Assembly (NCBI GenBank): GCA_028280565.1
Contig: JANQLQ010000137.1
Coordinates: 1-39,430 of the forward strand
Length of the DNA: 39,430 nt
Source of the DNA: Fulvivirga sp.
GTDB lineage: Bacteria > Bacteroidota > Bacteroidia > Cytophagales > Cyclobacteriaceae
Direction of reading: 5' to 3'
In this document: positions 24,166 to 33,925 of the stretch, in pieces
How positions within the stretch are numbered: the first letter of the stretch is position 1
Layout: the number at the start of each line of letters is the position of its first letter
Notes under the pieces: generated by a model
The model's database searches: none
Told to the model about the DNA's origin: nothing
Seen by the model: only the letters and a program-made list of their open reading frames with translations
Position numbers and translations under genes: made by a program

Positions 24166-26176
24166 ACCTGTAGAACCTGTAGCCGGCCGGTTGGTCTATA
24201 TCAAACTTGACAAGATCTCCATTCATCTTAACCCTCCTTGTCTCGTTGGTCATAAGGTTGGTCAGTTTTAGTCCAGCATCTTTTATATACTTAAGTGCAA
24301 TCTCTTTCGATGCCTCGTTGTTATTCAATTCCCTAAAAATTAGCAGGTAACCCGTGTTATTTTCCACATGATGGTTTTGAAACCCCGTCCAACTGCTGTT
24401 ATTAGGTTCGTCCCCGATCGGGAAAACATATCCCCGGTACATCTCTTCCCGGTGCTTTTTGTAGGTGGCCAGCAACGGTTTGATCTGCTCCCGTGCTTCC
24501 TTGGTGTAATAATGCGTTTCCTGGAAGAAGATAGGACTGCTCATCAGCGCAATGGCTACCACATAGGGATGGTTATGAAGGTGGGCATCTGTTTTGGTTC
24601 TATCACCGGCCATATCTATGTTCTGAACAGTGACCTGGAATTTATTAAGATTCACATACTTGGACAGTAGCCATGCATCACGCAGCACCATGTAGGGAAC
24701 GTACATTACATTTTCGCGTGCGGTATTGATCTTGCGGTTTTCCAGGTAGATGTTTCCATATTCCCGGCCGTAAAAATACCCGGCCCGGGGCGCTATCTCG
24801 GTCACATCCCAGTTAACAATGGTGTTATAGTTAGAATATTTAATGAGGTCCCTGGCCTTGTTCATGAGATTATCCCGCTTTTCGGCGGAATTAAGATTGG
24901 CAAAATCAAGTTTGAAGGAAGCAAAGTTGCCACTATCGTAATTACTCCGGAGTTTGTCCCCAGGGATCGTCCATGCCGCCCAGAGGCCCAGTTTCACCCC
25001 TAGTAAATCTGCCTTTCTACGTACGTTGACCCAGCCTTCCGGGTAAACGGGATAGTCACTTTTTATAAATTTTATCCGTTGAAACTCACGGGAATGACTG
25101 GCAGGCAGCCACTCGTTATTTTGCCATCCTTCATCGATCTGGAGGATGTCTATTCCCAAGTCGGCCACGCTTTCTATTTCCTTCAGCACGTTTTCTTCCC
25201 TGGCGGCAAAAATACATTCCGTAGGCATGTCCTCACTCCCCCAAGTATTGGCCATCATAAACATGTCACGGCCGGGGTGTACGGGGTATCGGAGCCTGTC
25301 AAACTGCTTTAGGGCCAGGTTAGCACGATCAGTGTCACCAGCATAAAGCACGATCCAATTGGCCCATGCGCTGGTGTATTTGTCTTCTTGCAGGTCCGTG
25401 GGGAACATGCCCGCTCCTGATAGGGTGACGACTCCATTCTTAATTTCAAAATCACCTGTGGCTACATCTCCCTCATCCCTCAAACTCGTCGATTTGTTGG
25501 ACTCTTTGACGAGTATCATTCCTGCGTCATCCGTGGAGAGGATCAAGCCACTGGCCCAGTCAATTTTCTGATCTGCAAATCCAGATCGGCTTTCTCGCAG
25601 CAGGCGCTCTTCCATATTGGTCTTAATTCCCTGCATCAGCCCAAATGCGGTCACCCCTCCCGGTATTTTGGATAGCCGCAGGGTTTCAGTGATACCCGTG
25701 GCAAACCTTTCACCTCGTGTAGAATAACCCGGCATGGCCTTTAACTGGAGCTGTGTTCTCAGGCCGTGGGCGCCGGGATAGACCCAAGCGGTATATTTTA
25801 TGATCACCTGTTTTGCAGGGTACTCAAACTCTGCCTCCACTAAAATGTGTTTATTGGTAAATTTCTCATCGTCCGATACCCGCGCCTGGAGAGAAAGCAG
25901 GTTGCCCGGGGTGTTTTCCTCGATTTGCCAGTCGCAAAAGGCAGGGCTTGTATCTACCCAAGCATTTGATGATGATGTATGTAGGAGCCCTATAGTCGCC
26001 AGCCCATGATCGGTTAACTGATAAACTCTTTTCAACTGCCCCGTGGAAATGATCAACTGATCCCCTTCCGTAAAAACCTTTGCATTTTCATAAGCCAGGT
26101 CCAAATTAGGCAACCTATCGCCTGTACATGACCAAAAAAAGGAGAGGATGAGAATGATAATGGATGTATTTTTCAT
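24149..26176 (-). CDS. GH36-like hydrolase (alpha-galactosidase clan), probable lipoprotein
   Basis: The protein has 675 residues. The short signal ends FFWSC (Cys17), a possible lipobox. Residues about 20-300 form a beta-rich N-terminal domain. A TIM-barrel catalytic domain follows with DILQIDEGWQ (Asp348), KLGLWAAWTIPG, and the KxD element SFKLDFANLN, whose Asp424 is the likely nucleophile as in GH36/GH27. A beta-sandwich closes the protein (about 590-675). The usual acid/base motif of GH36 is not obvious, so a different linkage or a new subfamily is possible. It is the only glycosidase in the operon. The substrate may be an alpha-linked galactose or related sugar freed of sulfate. Confidence 0.72.
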   Translation of the reverse strand: MKNTSIIILILSFFWSCTGDRLPNLDLAYENAKVFTEGDQLIISTGQLKRVYQLTDHGLATIGLLHTSSSNAWVDTSPAFCDWQIEENTPGNLLSLQARVSDDEKFTNKHILVEAEFEYPAKQVIIKYTAWVYPGAHGLRTQLQLKAMPGYSTRGERFATGITETLRLSKIPGGVTAFGLMQGIKTNMEERLLRESRSGFADQKIDWASGLILSTDDAGMILVKESNKSTSLRDEGDVATGDFEIKNGVVTLSGAGMFPTDLQEDKYTSAWANWIVLYAGDTDRANLALKQFDRLRYPVHPGRDMFMMANTWGSEDMPTECIFAAREENVLKEIESVADLGIDILQIDEGWQNNEWLPASHSREFQRIKFIKSDYPVYPEGWVNVRRKADLLGVKLGLWAAWTIPGDKLRSNYDSGNFASFKLDFANLNSAEKRDNLMNKARDLIKYSNYNTIVNWDVTEIAPRAGYFYGREYGNIYLENRKINTARENVMYVPYMVLRDAWLLSKYVNLNKFQVTVQNIDMAGDRTKTDAHLHNHPYVVAIALMSSPIFFQETHYYTKEAREQIKPLLATYKKHREEMYRGYVFPIGDEPNNSSWTGFQNHHVENNTGYLLIFRELNNNEASKEIALKYIKDAGLKLTNLMTNETRRVKMNGDLVKFDIDQPAGYRFYRYEILD

Positions 26177-26199
26177 TGTATTGTTTAGGGTTTATCAAA

Positions 26200-27672
26200 T
26201 TACAGGTTATCGGTATGCTCGACTTTAAAGCCAGGGGTAGCAATCCCGGTATAACCAGGGTTTATTTCTGTGGGCACGGGCGCGTTGGTATCTTCTCGCC
26301 ATCGGCTAAGTTTGGCATACAGCTCTTCTCTTTTTTTGATTTCAACGTCACTCAAATCTTTTCGCTCCCCGGGATCATTTTTAAGATTGAACAACTCCTG
26401 CTCACCCGATTCAAAATATTCTATGAGTTTCCAATCTCCGTCCCGTATGACGCTGCATGGCGTGGCCCGCCAGCCAGGGGTATGAGCCTCATGATATGCC
26501 CTGTTGTTTTTTCCCGTTTGGAGATAAGCAGGAAAATGCCAGTACAATTCCCGTTCACCGAGACGTTTGGCACCTTTTAACAGCGGCAGCAAGCTTTCAC
26601 CATCCAGGCCGGGACGTTCCGCGTTCTTAATTACATCCAGTAAGGTGGGGAATATATCCATCCCGGTAATGGGTTCGCTGCTTATCCTTGCTGGTAAAAT
26701 GGTTTTCGGCCATTTTACATAGAATGGCACCCTGATCCCCCCTTCGTAATACATTCCTTTGGTTCCTCTTAACGGCTTGGCCAGCGAAACACCACCATTC
26801 GGGCCGTTGTCAGAAGTAAAGATCACCATTGTATTTTCGGAAAGACCCAGTTCTTCAACTGCCCCAAGTATTTTAGCTACGGCCTGGTCCATGGCTTCGA
26901 TCATGGCTGCATACTTCACATGGTCATGGACCTGCCCCGGAGTTTTTCCTACATACTTATCGACTAGGTCCTGCCGGGCCTGGATAGGCGTATGCACGGA
27001 ATAGAACGGTAAGTAAACGAAAAAGGGAGTATCCGCATTCTTTTTAATCCAGTTCGATACCTCTGTAGACAGGCGACCCGGCAGGTGTTCTCCCGGGGTG
27101 CCATCCGTCAGCGCGGGATTATTATAGGGTGAGAAATACGAATTAGGGTGCCCACGCTCATAACCTCCAAAGTTCTCATCGAAACCATACGGGACCGGGT
27201 CTGGAGATAAGTGCCATTTACCGGCTATGCATGTGGCATACCCGTTTTCCCGGAGACTTTCGGGAAGTGTTTGGAATTTCCTGTCCAGTACCGTCGTATT
27301 TTTGACCGGGACCAGTTTCCTATTCCTAGGATTACCCCGGTCTGAATTGTTCACCGTATAAATACCATGCCGTGGGGTATATAAGCCCGTCACCAGGCAT
27401 GCCCTGGAGGGTGCGCAATTGGACGCATTCGCATAAGCATGGGTAAACCGTATCCCTTCCTTGGCAATCCTGTCAATGGCTGGTGTTTCATAAAAATCGG
27501 AGCCCTGTAGGCTAAGATCCGTCCAGCCTAGGTCGTCGGCATAGAAGAGGATAATATTGGGTTTATCCTCCTCATATGAACCGACTGAAGACCTGCAGGA
27601 ACCGGCCAAAAAAACGATCAGCAGGATCGAAAGACCGAAAAATGGTGTTTTATATCCTATCTTCAAAAACAT
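26200..27672 (-). CDS. S1-family sulfatase, probable lipoprotein (first enzyme after SusD)
   Basis: The protein has 490 residues from the ATG at 27672; the open frame extends to a TTG three codons earlier, which I do not favour. The lipobox is FLAGSC (Cys26). Active-site marks are LFYADDLGWTDLSLQG, Cys86 in CAPSRACLVTG, FTSDNGPNGG and GTKGMYYEGGIRVPFYVKW, with ELFNLKNDPGERKDLS near the end. It begins 13 bases after the susD stop, so it is firmly part of the transporter operon. Its HTPIQARQDLVDKY segment resembles that of the sulfatase at 19.7-21.2 kb more than the others. Confidence 0.92.
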   Translation of the reverse strand: MFLKIGYKTPFFGLSILLIVFLAGSCRSSVGSYEEDKPNIILFYADDLGWTDLSLQGSDFYETPAIDRIAKEGIRFTHAYANASNCAPSRACLVTGLYTPRHGIYTVNNSDRGNPRNRKLVPVKNTTVLDRKFQTLPESLRENGYATCIAGKWHLSPDPVPYGFDENFGGYERGHPNSYFSPYNNPALTDGTPGEHLPGRLSTEVSNWIKKNADTPFFVYLPFYSVHTPIQARQDLVDKYVGKTPGQVHDHVKYAAMIEAMDQAVAKILGAVEELGLSENTMVIFTSDNGPNGGVSLAKPLRGTKGMYYEGGIRVPFYVKWPKTILPARISSEPITGMDIFPTLLDVIKNAERPGLDGESLLPLLKGAKRLGERELYWHFPAYLQTGKNNRAYHEAHTPGWRATPCSVIRDGDWKLIEYFESGEQELFNLKNDPGERKDLSDVEIKKREELYAKLSRWREDTNAPVPTEINPGYTGIATPGFKVEHTDNL

Positions 27673-27685
27673 GTATCTCAAACCG

Positions 27686-29167
27686 TTATTGATACCCTGG
27701 GGTCTGTACTAGGCCGGGAGTCAACCTTACCTGCTCCGGATCAAGAGGGAACAGTACCTGGTGGTCCTGGATGCCTGAAGGGTCAAACAAAGGCCCGTAG
27801 TCATAATTCCTGACCGTCTCGATGTAAGTCCCCCAGCGGATGAGGTCATATCTCCGGTGCCCCTCCCCGGCCAGCTCCCAGCGCCGTTCATTGGAGATCT
27901 CCTGTCTTACAGCGTCCTGGGTCAAGCCTACCAGGTCCGGACGGTCAGGCTCGTAGGCGCGGGCACGGACCACATTGATATAGGTCAGCGCCTCGGCACT
28001 TTGATTTTGTTCATTCAGCGCCTCGGCCAGCATCAGGTAAATATCCGCCAGCCGAAAAACGATGCTATTGTCTCCATGATTGAACCTCGGGGAAGTTTCC
28101 TGGTCGAAATTCTGAAATTTAGGAGTATAAGGGAACTTCAACGATATGCCTTCATACTCCTGTGTGAAGTTCACAGGGGTGCGTGTGTCATCCGCTGACA
28201 AGCTGGCTATAAAAGGATCGGAAGGGATCAGCAGTCCAAAGCCGGTGAAACCGTCACCATTAGCGTCCAGTGCCGTCTCTAATGCCTGCCTGTCGGACTG
28301 GTTAGCGGGCTCATCTCTCAAGCGGGGAACGTAAAAGTCAGTCAAAGGACTGGTGTCGAGGTCAAAAGCGTAGATCATCTGCCATATCGTTTCAGAGGTG
28401 AAGCCGTCCACATCGTTATCCCAGAGGGTGGCAAACTCCGGTTCGAGGGTAAGGCCGGAATTATCGATGATATCCTTGCCCACTGCCTCGGCTTCCGCCC
28501 AGGCCCCTTGCCATAGCAGTAGTTTCATCCGGAGGGTTTTAGCCGCCCAGCGGGTAGCCCTTATGGCTTCTGATGATTCGTAACTTGTGGGCAGATCATC
28601 TTCCGTAGCTGCGAGATCCGCTACCAGGTCGGCTACTATTTCTTCGGCTGGAGTTTCTCCAAGCTCGGCCAATTCATCAATAGGCAAGTCCTCCTTATGA
28701 TATACCACGTCACCGAACATATGCGTCAAGTGGTAATAGCCCACTGACCTCAAAAAAATGGCCTCCGCAAGGATCCTGCTTTTGATTTCGGGATCAATAC
28801 TGGAGTTGTTTACTCCAGAAAATACGGAATTGGCATTTACCACCAGGCTGTTCAGGCTATTCCATGTGGCTACGGTCCATCCCAGGTCGGAGGTGGATAA
28901 AGAAGCATCGAGTAAAGGGTTTGCCGCTCCAAAACGCCGACTGCACGTCATCTCATCCGTTCCCCAGGTGGTATAGTTAAATAGATTTCTACCGTATAAA
29001 TTATTGTTTTTCAGAATATTGTACAGACCAAACACACCGGCATTGGCCTGGGCTTCTGTTGCATAAAATCCGTCAGGGCTTAGTATTCCCCGTGTATCCT
29101 CTTCCAGGAAATCATCACATCCTACAGAGAAAAGTGTAAGTATGAGTATGTAAGCGTATTTTTTCAT
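27686..29167 (-). CDS. SusD-like glycan-binding outer-membrane lipoprotein
   Basis: The protein has 493 residues from the ATG at 29167, ten codons inside the open frame, where MKKYAYILILTLFSVGC gives a proper lipoprotein signal with Cys17. The mature start DDFLEEDTRG and the GFYATEAQANAGVFGLYN segment are typical of SusD proteins. The helical TPR-like core carries EAIFLRSVGYYHLTHMFGDV. Near the C-terminus are VFRLADIYLMLAEALNEQ, INVVRARA and ERRWELAGEGHRRYDLIRWG, the RagB/SusD signature. It caps the SusC channel at the cell surface and captures oligosaccharides. It lies 104 bases after the susC stop. Confidence 0.95.
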   Translation of the reverse strand: MKKYAYILILTLFSVGCDDFLEEDTRGILSPDGFYATEAQANAGVFGLYNILKNNNLYGRNLFNYTTWGTDEMTCSRRFGAANPLLDASLSTSDLGWTVATWNSLNSLVVNANSVFSGVNNSSIDPEIKSRILAEAIFLRSVGYYHLTHMFGDVVYHKEDLPIDELAELGETPAEEIVADLVADLAATEDDLPTSYESSEAIRATRWAAKTLRMKLLLWQGAWAEAEAVGKDIIDNSGLTLEPEFATLWDNDVDGFTSETIWQMIYAFDLDTSPLTDFYVPRLRDEPANQSDRQALETALDANGDGFTGFGLLIPSDPFIASLSADDTRTPVNFTQEYEGISLKFPYTPKFQNFDQETSPRFNHGDNSIVFRLADIYLMLAEALNEQNQSAEALTYINVVRARAYEPDRPDLVGLTQDAVRQEISNERRWELAGEGHRRYDLIRWGTYIETVRNYDYGPLFDPSGIQDHQVLFPLDPEQVRLTPGLVQTPGYQ

Positions 29168-29271
29168 GTGTATTAAATTAATTTTCAGCGGTCGCATGGA
29201 ATCTTTGATTAAAAACTCATCCTCGTTAATATAAAATCGAGTCCGGTTTTTAATGTCGATTTCATGATCTC

Positions 29272-32200
29272 TTAAAATTTGATGTTTACACCAAGGGTAT
29301 AGGTACGGGCACGCGGGTAGGTGGCGCGGTCTGTTCCCCGTACAACGGAATCCGTATTACTGGTATTTACTTCCGGGTCATAACCTATATAATCACTCCA
29401 TAGGGCAAGGTTATTGCCTAAAAAATACACATTCAGACCTTCGAGCCCCGGAAGGGCACGTACGGGAACATCGTAGGAGAACCGAAGGGACTGCAACCGG
29501 AGGAAGGAACCGTCATACACATATCGCTGGTTGGGCAAAAACGTAGATCCTGTGTTGAAAGAACCCGCCCTTGGTATGTCGGACGTGGGGTTTTCTTCCG
29601 TCCACCGGTCCCTAAGCTCCCCGAATACGTTCGTAGAGGTACCCCCGAAAAATCCCCTACGTGTAAAATCATAATAAATGTCATTCCCATAGGTAAATTG
29701 CAGGTTGATGTCCAGGTGGAAATTCCGGTAAGAGAAGCTATTGACGAGGCCCCCGTAGAAATCCGGTTCAGGATTACCGATCACGCCAAAATCCTCACTG
29801 TTATAAACGCCATCTCCATTGGCATCCAAAAAAGAAGGGAAGCCGGGTAAATTATTGTTAATGGCAAACTGCTCCACAAATACATCGGCAGGCAGGTTAT
29901 TTAGTTCTTCCCGGGATTTAATGGTTCCCAGGTAGGTACCCCCCCAAAACTGCCCCACCGGCTGCCCTTCGATCACCACACCTATCTGTGGTTCACTATC
30001 ATTACCGCGAAACAGGATGGAATCCCCAGCCCCTATGTTCGTACCGATGTCGAGCACCTTGCTGCGGTTGCCAGCGATGGTCAACGTAGCATCCCACCGG
30101 AAATCATTCTTATCCATGACGGTAGCGTCAAGTTTAAGCTCCAGCCCCTGGTTTTGTATTTCCCCGAAGTTTTCCAAACGGCTGCTAAACCCGGTGATAG
30201 GCGGCACAAAGAGGTTGATCAGCAGGTCTTGGGTACGTTTCCTGTAATAATCAATTTCAGCGCTAAGCCGGCCACCGAAAAAAGAGGCTTCCATCCCAAC
30301 ATCCAGCTGATTGGTGGTTTCCCAGCCAAGGTTTGGTTGGGCAGGCCTTCCTTTTACCACCCCATTCGCCACGATCCCCTGGGCCCCGCTTTCGCCAATG
30401 ACAGGTTGGATGGGATTATTGGCAGAACCTGTGCTTAACAGTGCCAATGTCCGGTATGACCCAATGGCCGTAGACCCGGATTGCCCATAACTCACACGTA
30501 GTTTTAAATCATCAAAAACGCCTAAGTTTTCAATGAACGGCTCTTCGACCATTCTCCATGCCACGGCCGCCGACGGAAAGAAATTGTATTTATTGCCTTC
30601 CGCAAACCGGGAAGAACCATCCCTGCGTCCTACAAGCGTTAAAATGTACTTTCCTTTGTAGGAATAGTTCACCCTGCCCAAATAGGAGATGAACTGGGCT
30701 TTGTTAAAGCCTGTATTGACACGATGTTGTTCAATATCTCCCAATTCAATGTTATCAATGGTAGCAAGGTCTCCTTCTGTATTTAACCTGGAGCTCTCAT
30801 TTTGGATCGTTTGCCAGGTAAAGCCTACAACACCATCCAGGGAATGATCTTCATTCAATTCTTTCCTGAAGGTTAATGTGTTTTCATTGAGCAGGTCCCT
30901 GGCAAAATTTTCGTTGATGGTAACGGCACTTCCCGAATTTACCGAGGCGCGCAGCGGCAGATCGCCCGGGGCCAATATGCCTTGCCTGGAAGACCTCAGC
31001 TTTGCACCAAATGTCGATTTTAAGGTGACACCTTTTACCGGCTGATATTGAACGTAAGCGTTGCTGAGCAGTTGAATATTGGTGGTGCTGTTTTCCCGCA
31101 GCGCAAGGTCCGCCAAGGGATTATCAAAGACCCTCCCGCCTACGGGATCGTCAGCGTTGAAGTTTCCTTCATCGTCAAACTTAGGGTATGAGTTAAAGGC
31201 CTCTTTGGTAACATCGAAGAAGTTTACCCTCACATTATCCCTTTGATTATGGCTAAGGTTGAGCCTGACACCCGCTGTCACTTTGGAGCTGAGTTGATTG
31301 TCAAGATTAACCCTTACCTGGTACCGTGTCAGCCCGGATTTTTTGACAATCCCTTTTTGGTCAAAGTAATTGAATCCGAGGAAATAATTTGCATTGTCGC
31401 TATTGCCAGAATAGGAAAAATCGACATTATCGATCCTTCCTGTCTGTACTATTTCGTCCTGCCAGTCCGTATGTATAACAGCGTCAAGATCTGCATAGGG
31501 TACGGAGGCCTCGTTCAGTTCGGCACCCTCGTTTTGATAGGCCGCCAGCTCCGGGCCGGTTAAAAGATCGATCTTCCTGGCAAAGCTCTGGACACTGCTG
31601 TAGGCCGTGACCGTAACCTGGGGCTTACCTTTGGCCAGGCCTGAACCATTTTTAGTGGTCACGAGAATGACCCCGTTGGACCCCCGGGTACCATAAATTG
31701 CCAGCGAGGTAGCATCTTTCAACACTTCGACAGACTCAATATCGTTGACATTGATCGTATTCAGGTCGAAATCCGTGCCGGCTATGAAGCCGTCTATCAC
31801 CCAAAGCGGCTCGTTATTGCCCTGCAATGAGTTCCCTCCGCGAATACGGATCGTACTCCTGGCCCAAGGCGCTCCACTCACCGTAGTGATCTGGGCTCCT
31901 GCAATTTTGCCCTGCAGCAACTGGTCTACCCGGACTGCCGGCTGATTTTCGATCTGGTCCACATCTACTGAAGCTACGGCGCCGGTAAGGTCTTTTTTCT
32001 GCACGGTTCCGTAGCCGATCACTACCACTTCCTCGAGGGAAGTTATGTCCGGGGTGAGGCTAACATCCACCACCGACCTGCCTGTAATGTCCACCTCTTC
32101 TGAAAGGTAGCCCACAAAGGAAAATACAAGGACAGTAGCATCATCGGGCACCTCCAGCACATACTTGCCCTCCATATCGGTGATTGTACCATTGATAGTC

Positions 32201-32667
32201 CCTTTTATGATCACGTTGGTACCCGGTAGCGGACCTCCCGATTCGTCCGTTACGGTACCGCTAATCGTACGGACCTGGTCTTCGTCTTCAATCTTTATCT
32301 TTTCATTTTTTTTGCGCTTCAGCACATAGATATTTTTGTTTACCCTTTTGAAGTTATAGTCAAATCTTGCGGAAAGCCTTTCCAGGATGTATTGCAGGTT
32401 AGTCTCCCCCTCGTCCAGGTCAATGGTAGACTCGCTGCTGATGGTCTTTCCAAAGGCGGTGAATACAAAATCAGTCTGATCCTCTACAAGATGGAGAACA
32501 TCTTCCAGGGAAGCGTTATGGACCGAAACTGATACTTTCACGTCTTTGAGGTACTGCCCCGCGGTTTCATGTGCCAGTACAAATTGTAGTTGCAGGATCT
32601 GAAGGATAAAAATATAAAGCGAATGTTTTGATACGTTCATCAATAGTTTTAGTAAGTCTCGTTTCAT
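29272..32667 (-). CDS. SusC-like TonB-dependent transporter with STN domain
   Basis: The protein has 1131 residues. A signal segment (about 12-32) is followed by an STN domain (about 42-112: KVSVSVHNASLEDVLHLVED), which in this family contacts an anti-sigma factor. A carboxypeptidase-regulatory-like domain comes next (about 133-210: ISGTVTDESGGPLPGTNVII), then the TonB-box-like EEVVVIGYGT, a plug (VDQLLQGKIAGAQITTVSGA, STIRIRGGNS, LKDATSLAIYGTRGSNGVI) and a 22-stranded barrel ending RARTYTLGVNIKF. It imports glycan pieces across the outer membrane using TonB energy. The STN domain and the ECF/FecR genes just upstream point to transport-coupled signalling. Confidence 0.96.
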   Translation of the reverse strand: MKRDLLKLLMNVSKHSLYIFILQILQLQFVLAHETAGQYLKDVKVSVSVHNASLEDVLHLVEDQTDFVFTAFGKTISSESTIDLDEGETNLQYILERLSARFDYNFKRVNKNIYVLKRKKNEKIKIEDEDQVRTISGTVTDESGGPLPGTNVIIKGTINGTITDMEGKYVLEVPDDATVLVFSFVGYLSEEVDITGRSVVDVSLTPDITSLEEVVVIGYGTVQKKDLTGAVASVDVDQIENQPAVRVDQLLQGKIAGAQITTVSGAPWARSTIRIRGGNSLQGNNEPLWVIDGFIAGTDFDLNTINVNDIESVEVLKDATSLAIYGTRGSNGVILVTTKNGSGLAKGKPQVTVTAYSSVQSFARKIDLLTGPELAAYQNEGAELNEASVPYADLDAVIHTDWQDEIVQTGRIDNVDFSYSGNSDNANYFLGFNYFDQKGIVKKSGLTRYQVRVNLDNQLSSKVTAGVRLNLSHNQRDNVRVNFFDVTKEAFNSYPKFDDEGNFNADDPVGGRVFDNPLADLALRENSTTNIQLLSNAYVQYQPVKGVTLKSTFGAKLRSSRQGILAPGDLPLRASVNSGSAVTINENFARDLLNENTLTFRKELNEDHSLDGVVGFTWQTIQNESSRLNTEGDLATIDNIELGDIEQHRVNTGFNKAQFISYLGRVNYSYKGKYILTLVGRRDGSSRFAEGNKYNFFPSAAVAWRMVEEPFIENLGVFDDLKLRVSYGQSGSTAIGSYRTLALLSTGSANNPIQPVIGESGAQGIVANGVVKGRPAQPNLGWETTNQLDVGMEASFFGGRLSAEIDYYRKRTQDLLINLFVPPITGFSSRLENFGEIQNQGLELKLDATVMDKNDFRWDATLTIAGNRSKVLDIGTNIGAGDSILFRGNDSEPQIGVVIEGQPVGQFWGGTYLGTIKSREELNNLPADVFVEQFAINNNLPGFPSFLDANGDGVYNSEDFGVIGNPEPDFYGGLVNSFSYRNFHLDINLQFTYGNDIYYDFTRRGFFGGTSTNVFGELRDRWTEENPTSDIPRAGSFNTGSTFLPNQRYVYDGSFLRLQSLRFSYDVPVRALPGLEGLNVYFLGNNLALWSDYIGYDPEVNTSNTDSVVRGTDRATYPRARTYTLGVNIKF

Positions 32668-32703
32668 ACTTTTGTTATTAGTGTAATTAATAATTTGATT
32701 ACC

Positions 32704-32726
32704 TTCCCGAATTCGCAGTTCGGGAA
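32704..32726. promoter_or_regulatory. Small hairpin in the susC leader
   Basis: TTCCCGAA (32704-32711) pairs perfectly with TTCGGGAA (32719-32726) around a seven-base loop. It lies about 40 bases before the susC start, in the leader of its mRNA. It could affect translation or mRNA stability. Confidence 0.4.
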
Positions 32727-32731
32727 AACCG

Positions 32732-32761
32732 GACCCTGGGTTGCTCCAACAACCCAGGGTC
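32732..32761. terminator. Perfect 12-bp hairpin between fecR and susC
   Basis: GACCCTGGGTTG (32732-32743) and CAACCCAGGGTC (32750-32761) form a perfect stem with a six-base loop. On the + strand it is followed by TTTTGTTTTTG. In the direction of the flanking genes it is followed only by CGGTTTTCCCG. It may partly end the fecR transcript, act as an attenuator, or shield a processed 5' end of the susC message. The 169-bp gap has no other feature I can call. Confidence 0.5.
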
Positions 32762-32836
32762 TTTTGTTTTTGCCAGGTAAAAACCGGTTGAATAATTACC
32801 TGTCCTGTAGTTTATTTCATAGGCATTCTTTTTTAT

Positions 32837-33853
32837 TTATTCACAACCTTTCCCAGTAATGGTCCATTGGTTGTACCCGTTGAACTCGTATTTAAAATCT
32901 ATGAGCAGTTGCAATCCCTTTAGGATCGTTTCCAGGCTTTCTTTTTCGTACCTGGCCTTCCGAATGATACAATCGCCCATTTCCCTGTTCTTGAGAATTA
33001 TTTTCTGATCAAATCGTTTTTCGAGCATAAAAATGGCGTCTACCAGGGAGGTATTCTCCAGGATAAGTTCTTTGGCATTCCATGCCATGAATTTGTTGAT
33101 ATCCACACTGCTTTGGATGAGACTGTTGCGTGCGGGGTCATAAACGGCCTGTTTATTTGGAGTTAATACGACCACCTGGTCATCCCCGGAGGCTGATTTA
33201 AGCAGTGACTCCACTTGTACTTTACCAGTAGCCACGGTCACCTCTATGTTTTGTCCCTGGTAGGCGCGTATGTTGAACGAGGTGCCTAGTACGCTGGTCT
33301 TTATTCCCGAAGATTGAATAATAAAAGGATGTTCCGTGTCTCTTGCCACTTCAAAAAAAGCCTCTCCTACCAGCTTCACGGACCGGACCCCTTCGTTAAA
33401 TCTCCCGGGGAAAGTAATGGAGCTTCCGGTATTCAGGGTAACCCTAGAGCCATCTGGCAGCAGGTAAGACGCTCTTTGCCCGGGTTCAGTAGCTTTTGTG
33501 ATGAAGTGTATCTTTTCCGGGGCTTCCTCCCGGGTACTGAGAATACCTGCCACAGCGGCTATTAGCGCTATGGCAGCGGCCACCCTAAGCGGTACCAGCC
33601 ATTTATGTCTTTTTCGGACAGGTCTTCTCTCGGCGGTTTTCGCTTTTATCTTTTGGAATAGCCGCCGGCTATGTACACCTTCCAGGGAGGGATAGGTTTC
33701 CAGCTTTGCCCATACATCGTCCAAAAAGGGATCCAGCTCATCAGAAACCGGACCTTTATTGATGATGGAAAACAGCTCTTCGACTTCTGCAGGAGTACAC
33801 TGATCCTGCAAGAACCGCTCAAAGAGCTCCTTAAGCCTGGCTTTATGGTCCAT
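32837..33853 (-). CDS. FecR-family anti-sigma factor
   Basis: The protein has 338 residues. The cytoplasmic N-terminal domain (1-80) binds the sigma factor. One membrane helix follows (about 86-106: LVPLRVAAAIALIAAVAGIL). The periplasmic FecR domain (about 118-215) has ATEPGQRASYLLPDGSRVTL, LVGEAFFEVARDTEHPFII and VLGTSFNIRAY. A C-terminal domain (about 260-335: LENTSLVDAIFMLEKRFDQ) resembles the STN-like fold of DUF4974. It would receive the signal from the SusC STN domain and release the sigma factor. It starts 72 bases after the sigma gene stop. Confidence 0.94.
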   Translation of the reverse strand: MDHKARLKELFERFLQDQCTPAEVEELFSIINKGPVSDELDPFLDDVWAKLETYPSLEGVHSRRLFQKIKAKTAERRPVRKRHKWLVPLRVAAAIALIAAVAGILSTREEAPEKIHFITKATEPGQRASYLLPDGSRVTLNTGSSITFPGRFNEGVRSVKLVGEAFFEVARDTEHPFIIQSSGIKTSVLGTSFNIRAYQGQNIEVTVATGKVQVESLLKSASGDDQVVVLTPNKQAVYDPARNSLIQSSVDINKFMAWNAKELILENTSLVDAIFMLEKRFDQKIILKNREMGDCIIRKARYEKESLETILKGLQLLIDFKYEFNGYNQWTITGKGCE

Positions 33854-33925
33854 AGGTTATTTGGGTAGTACATATACAATACAGTTCCCGGTACCGGGAA
33901 GGGTGAGTGGAAGAAGAATTTTTTT

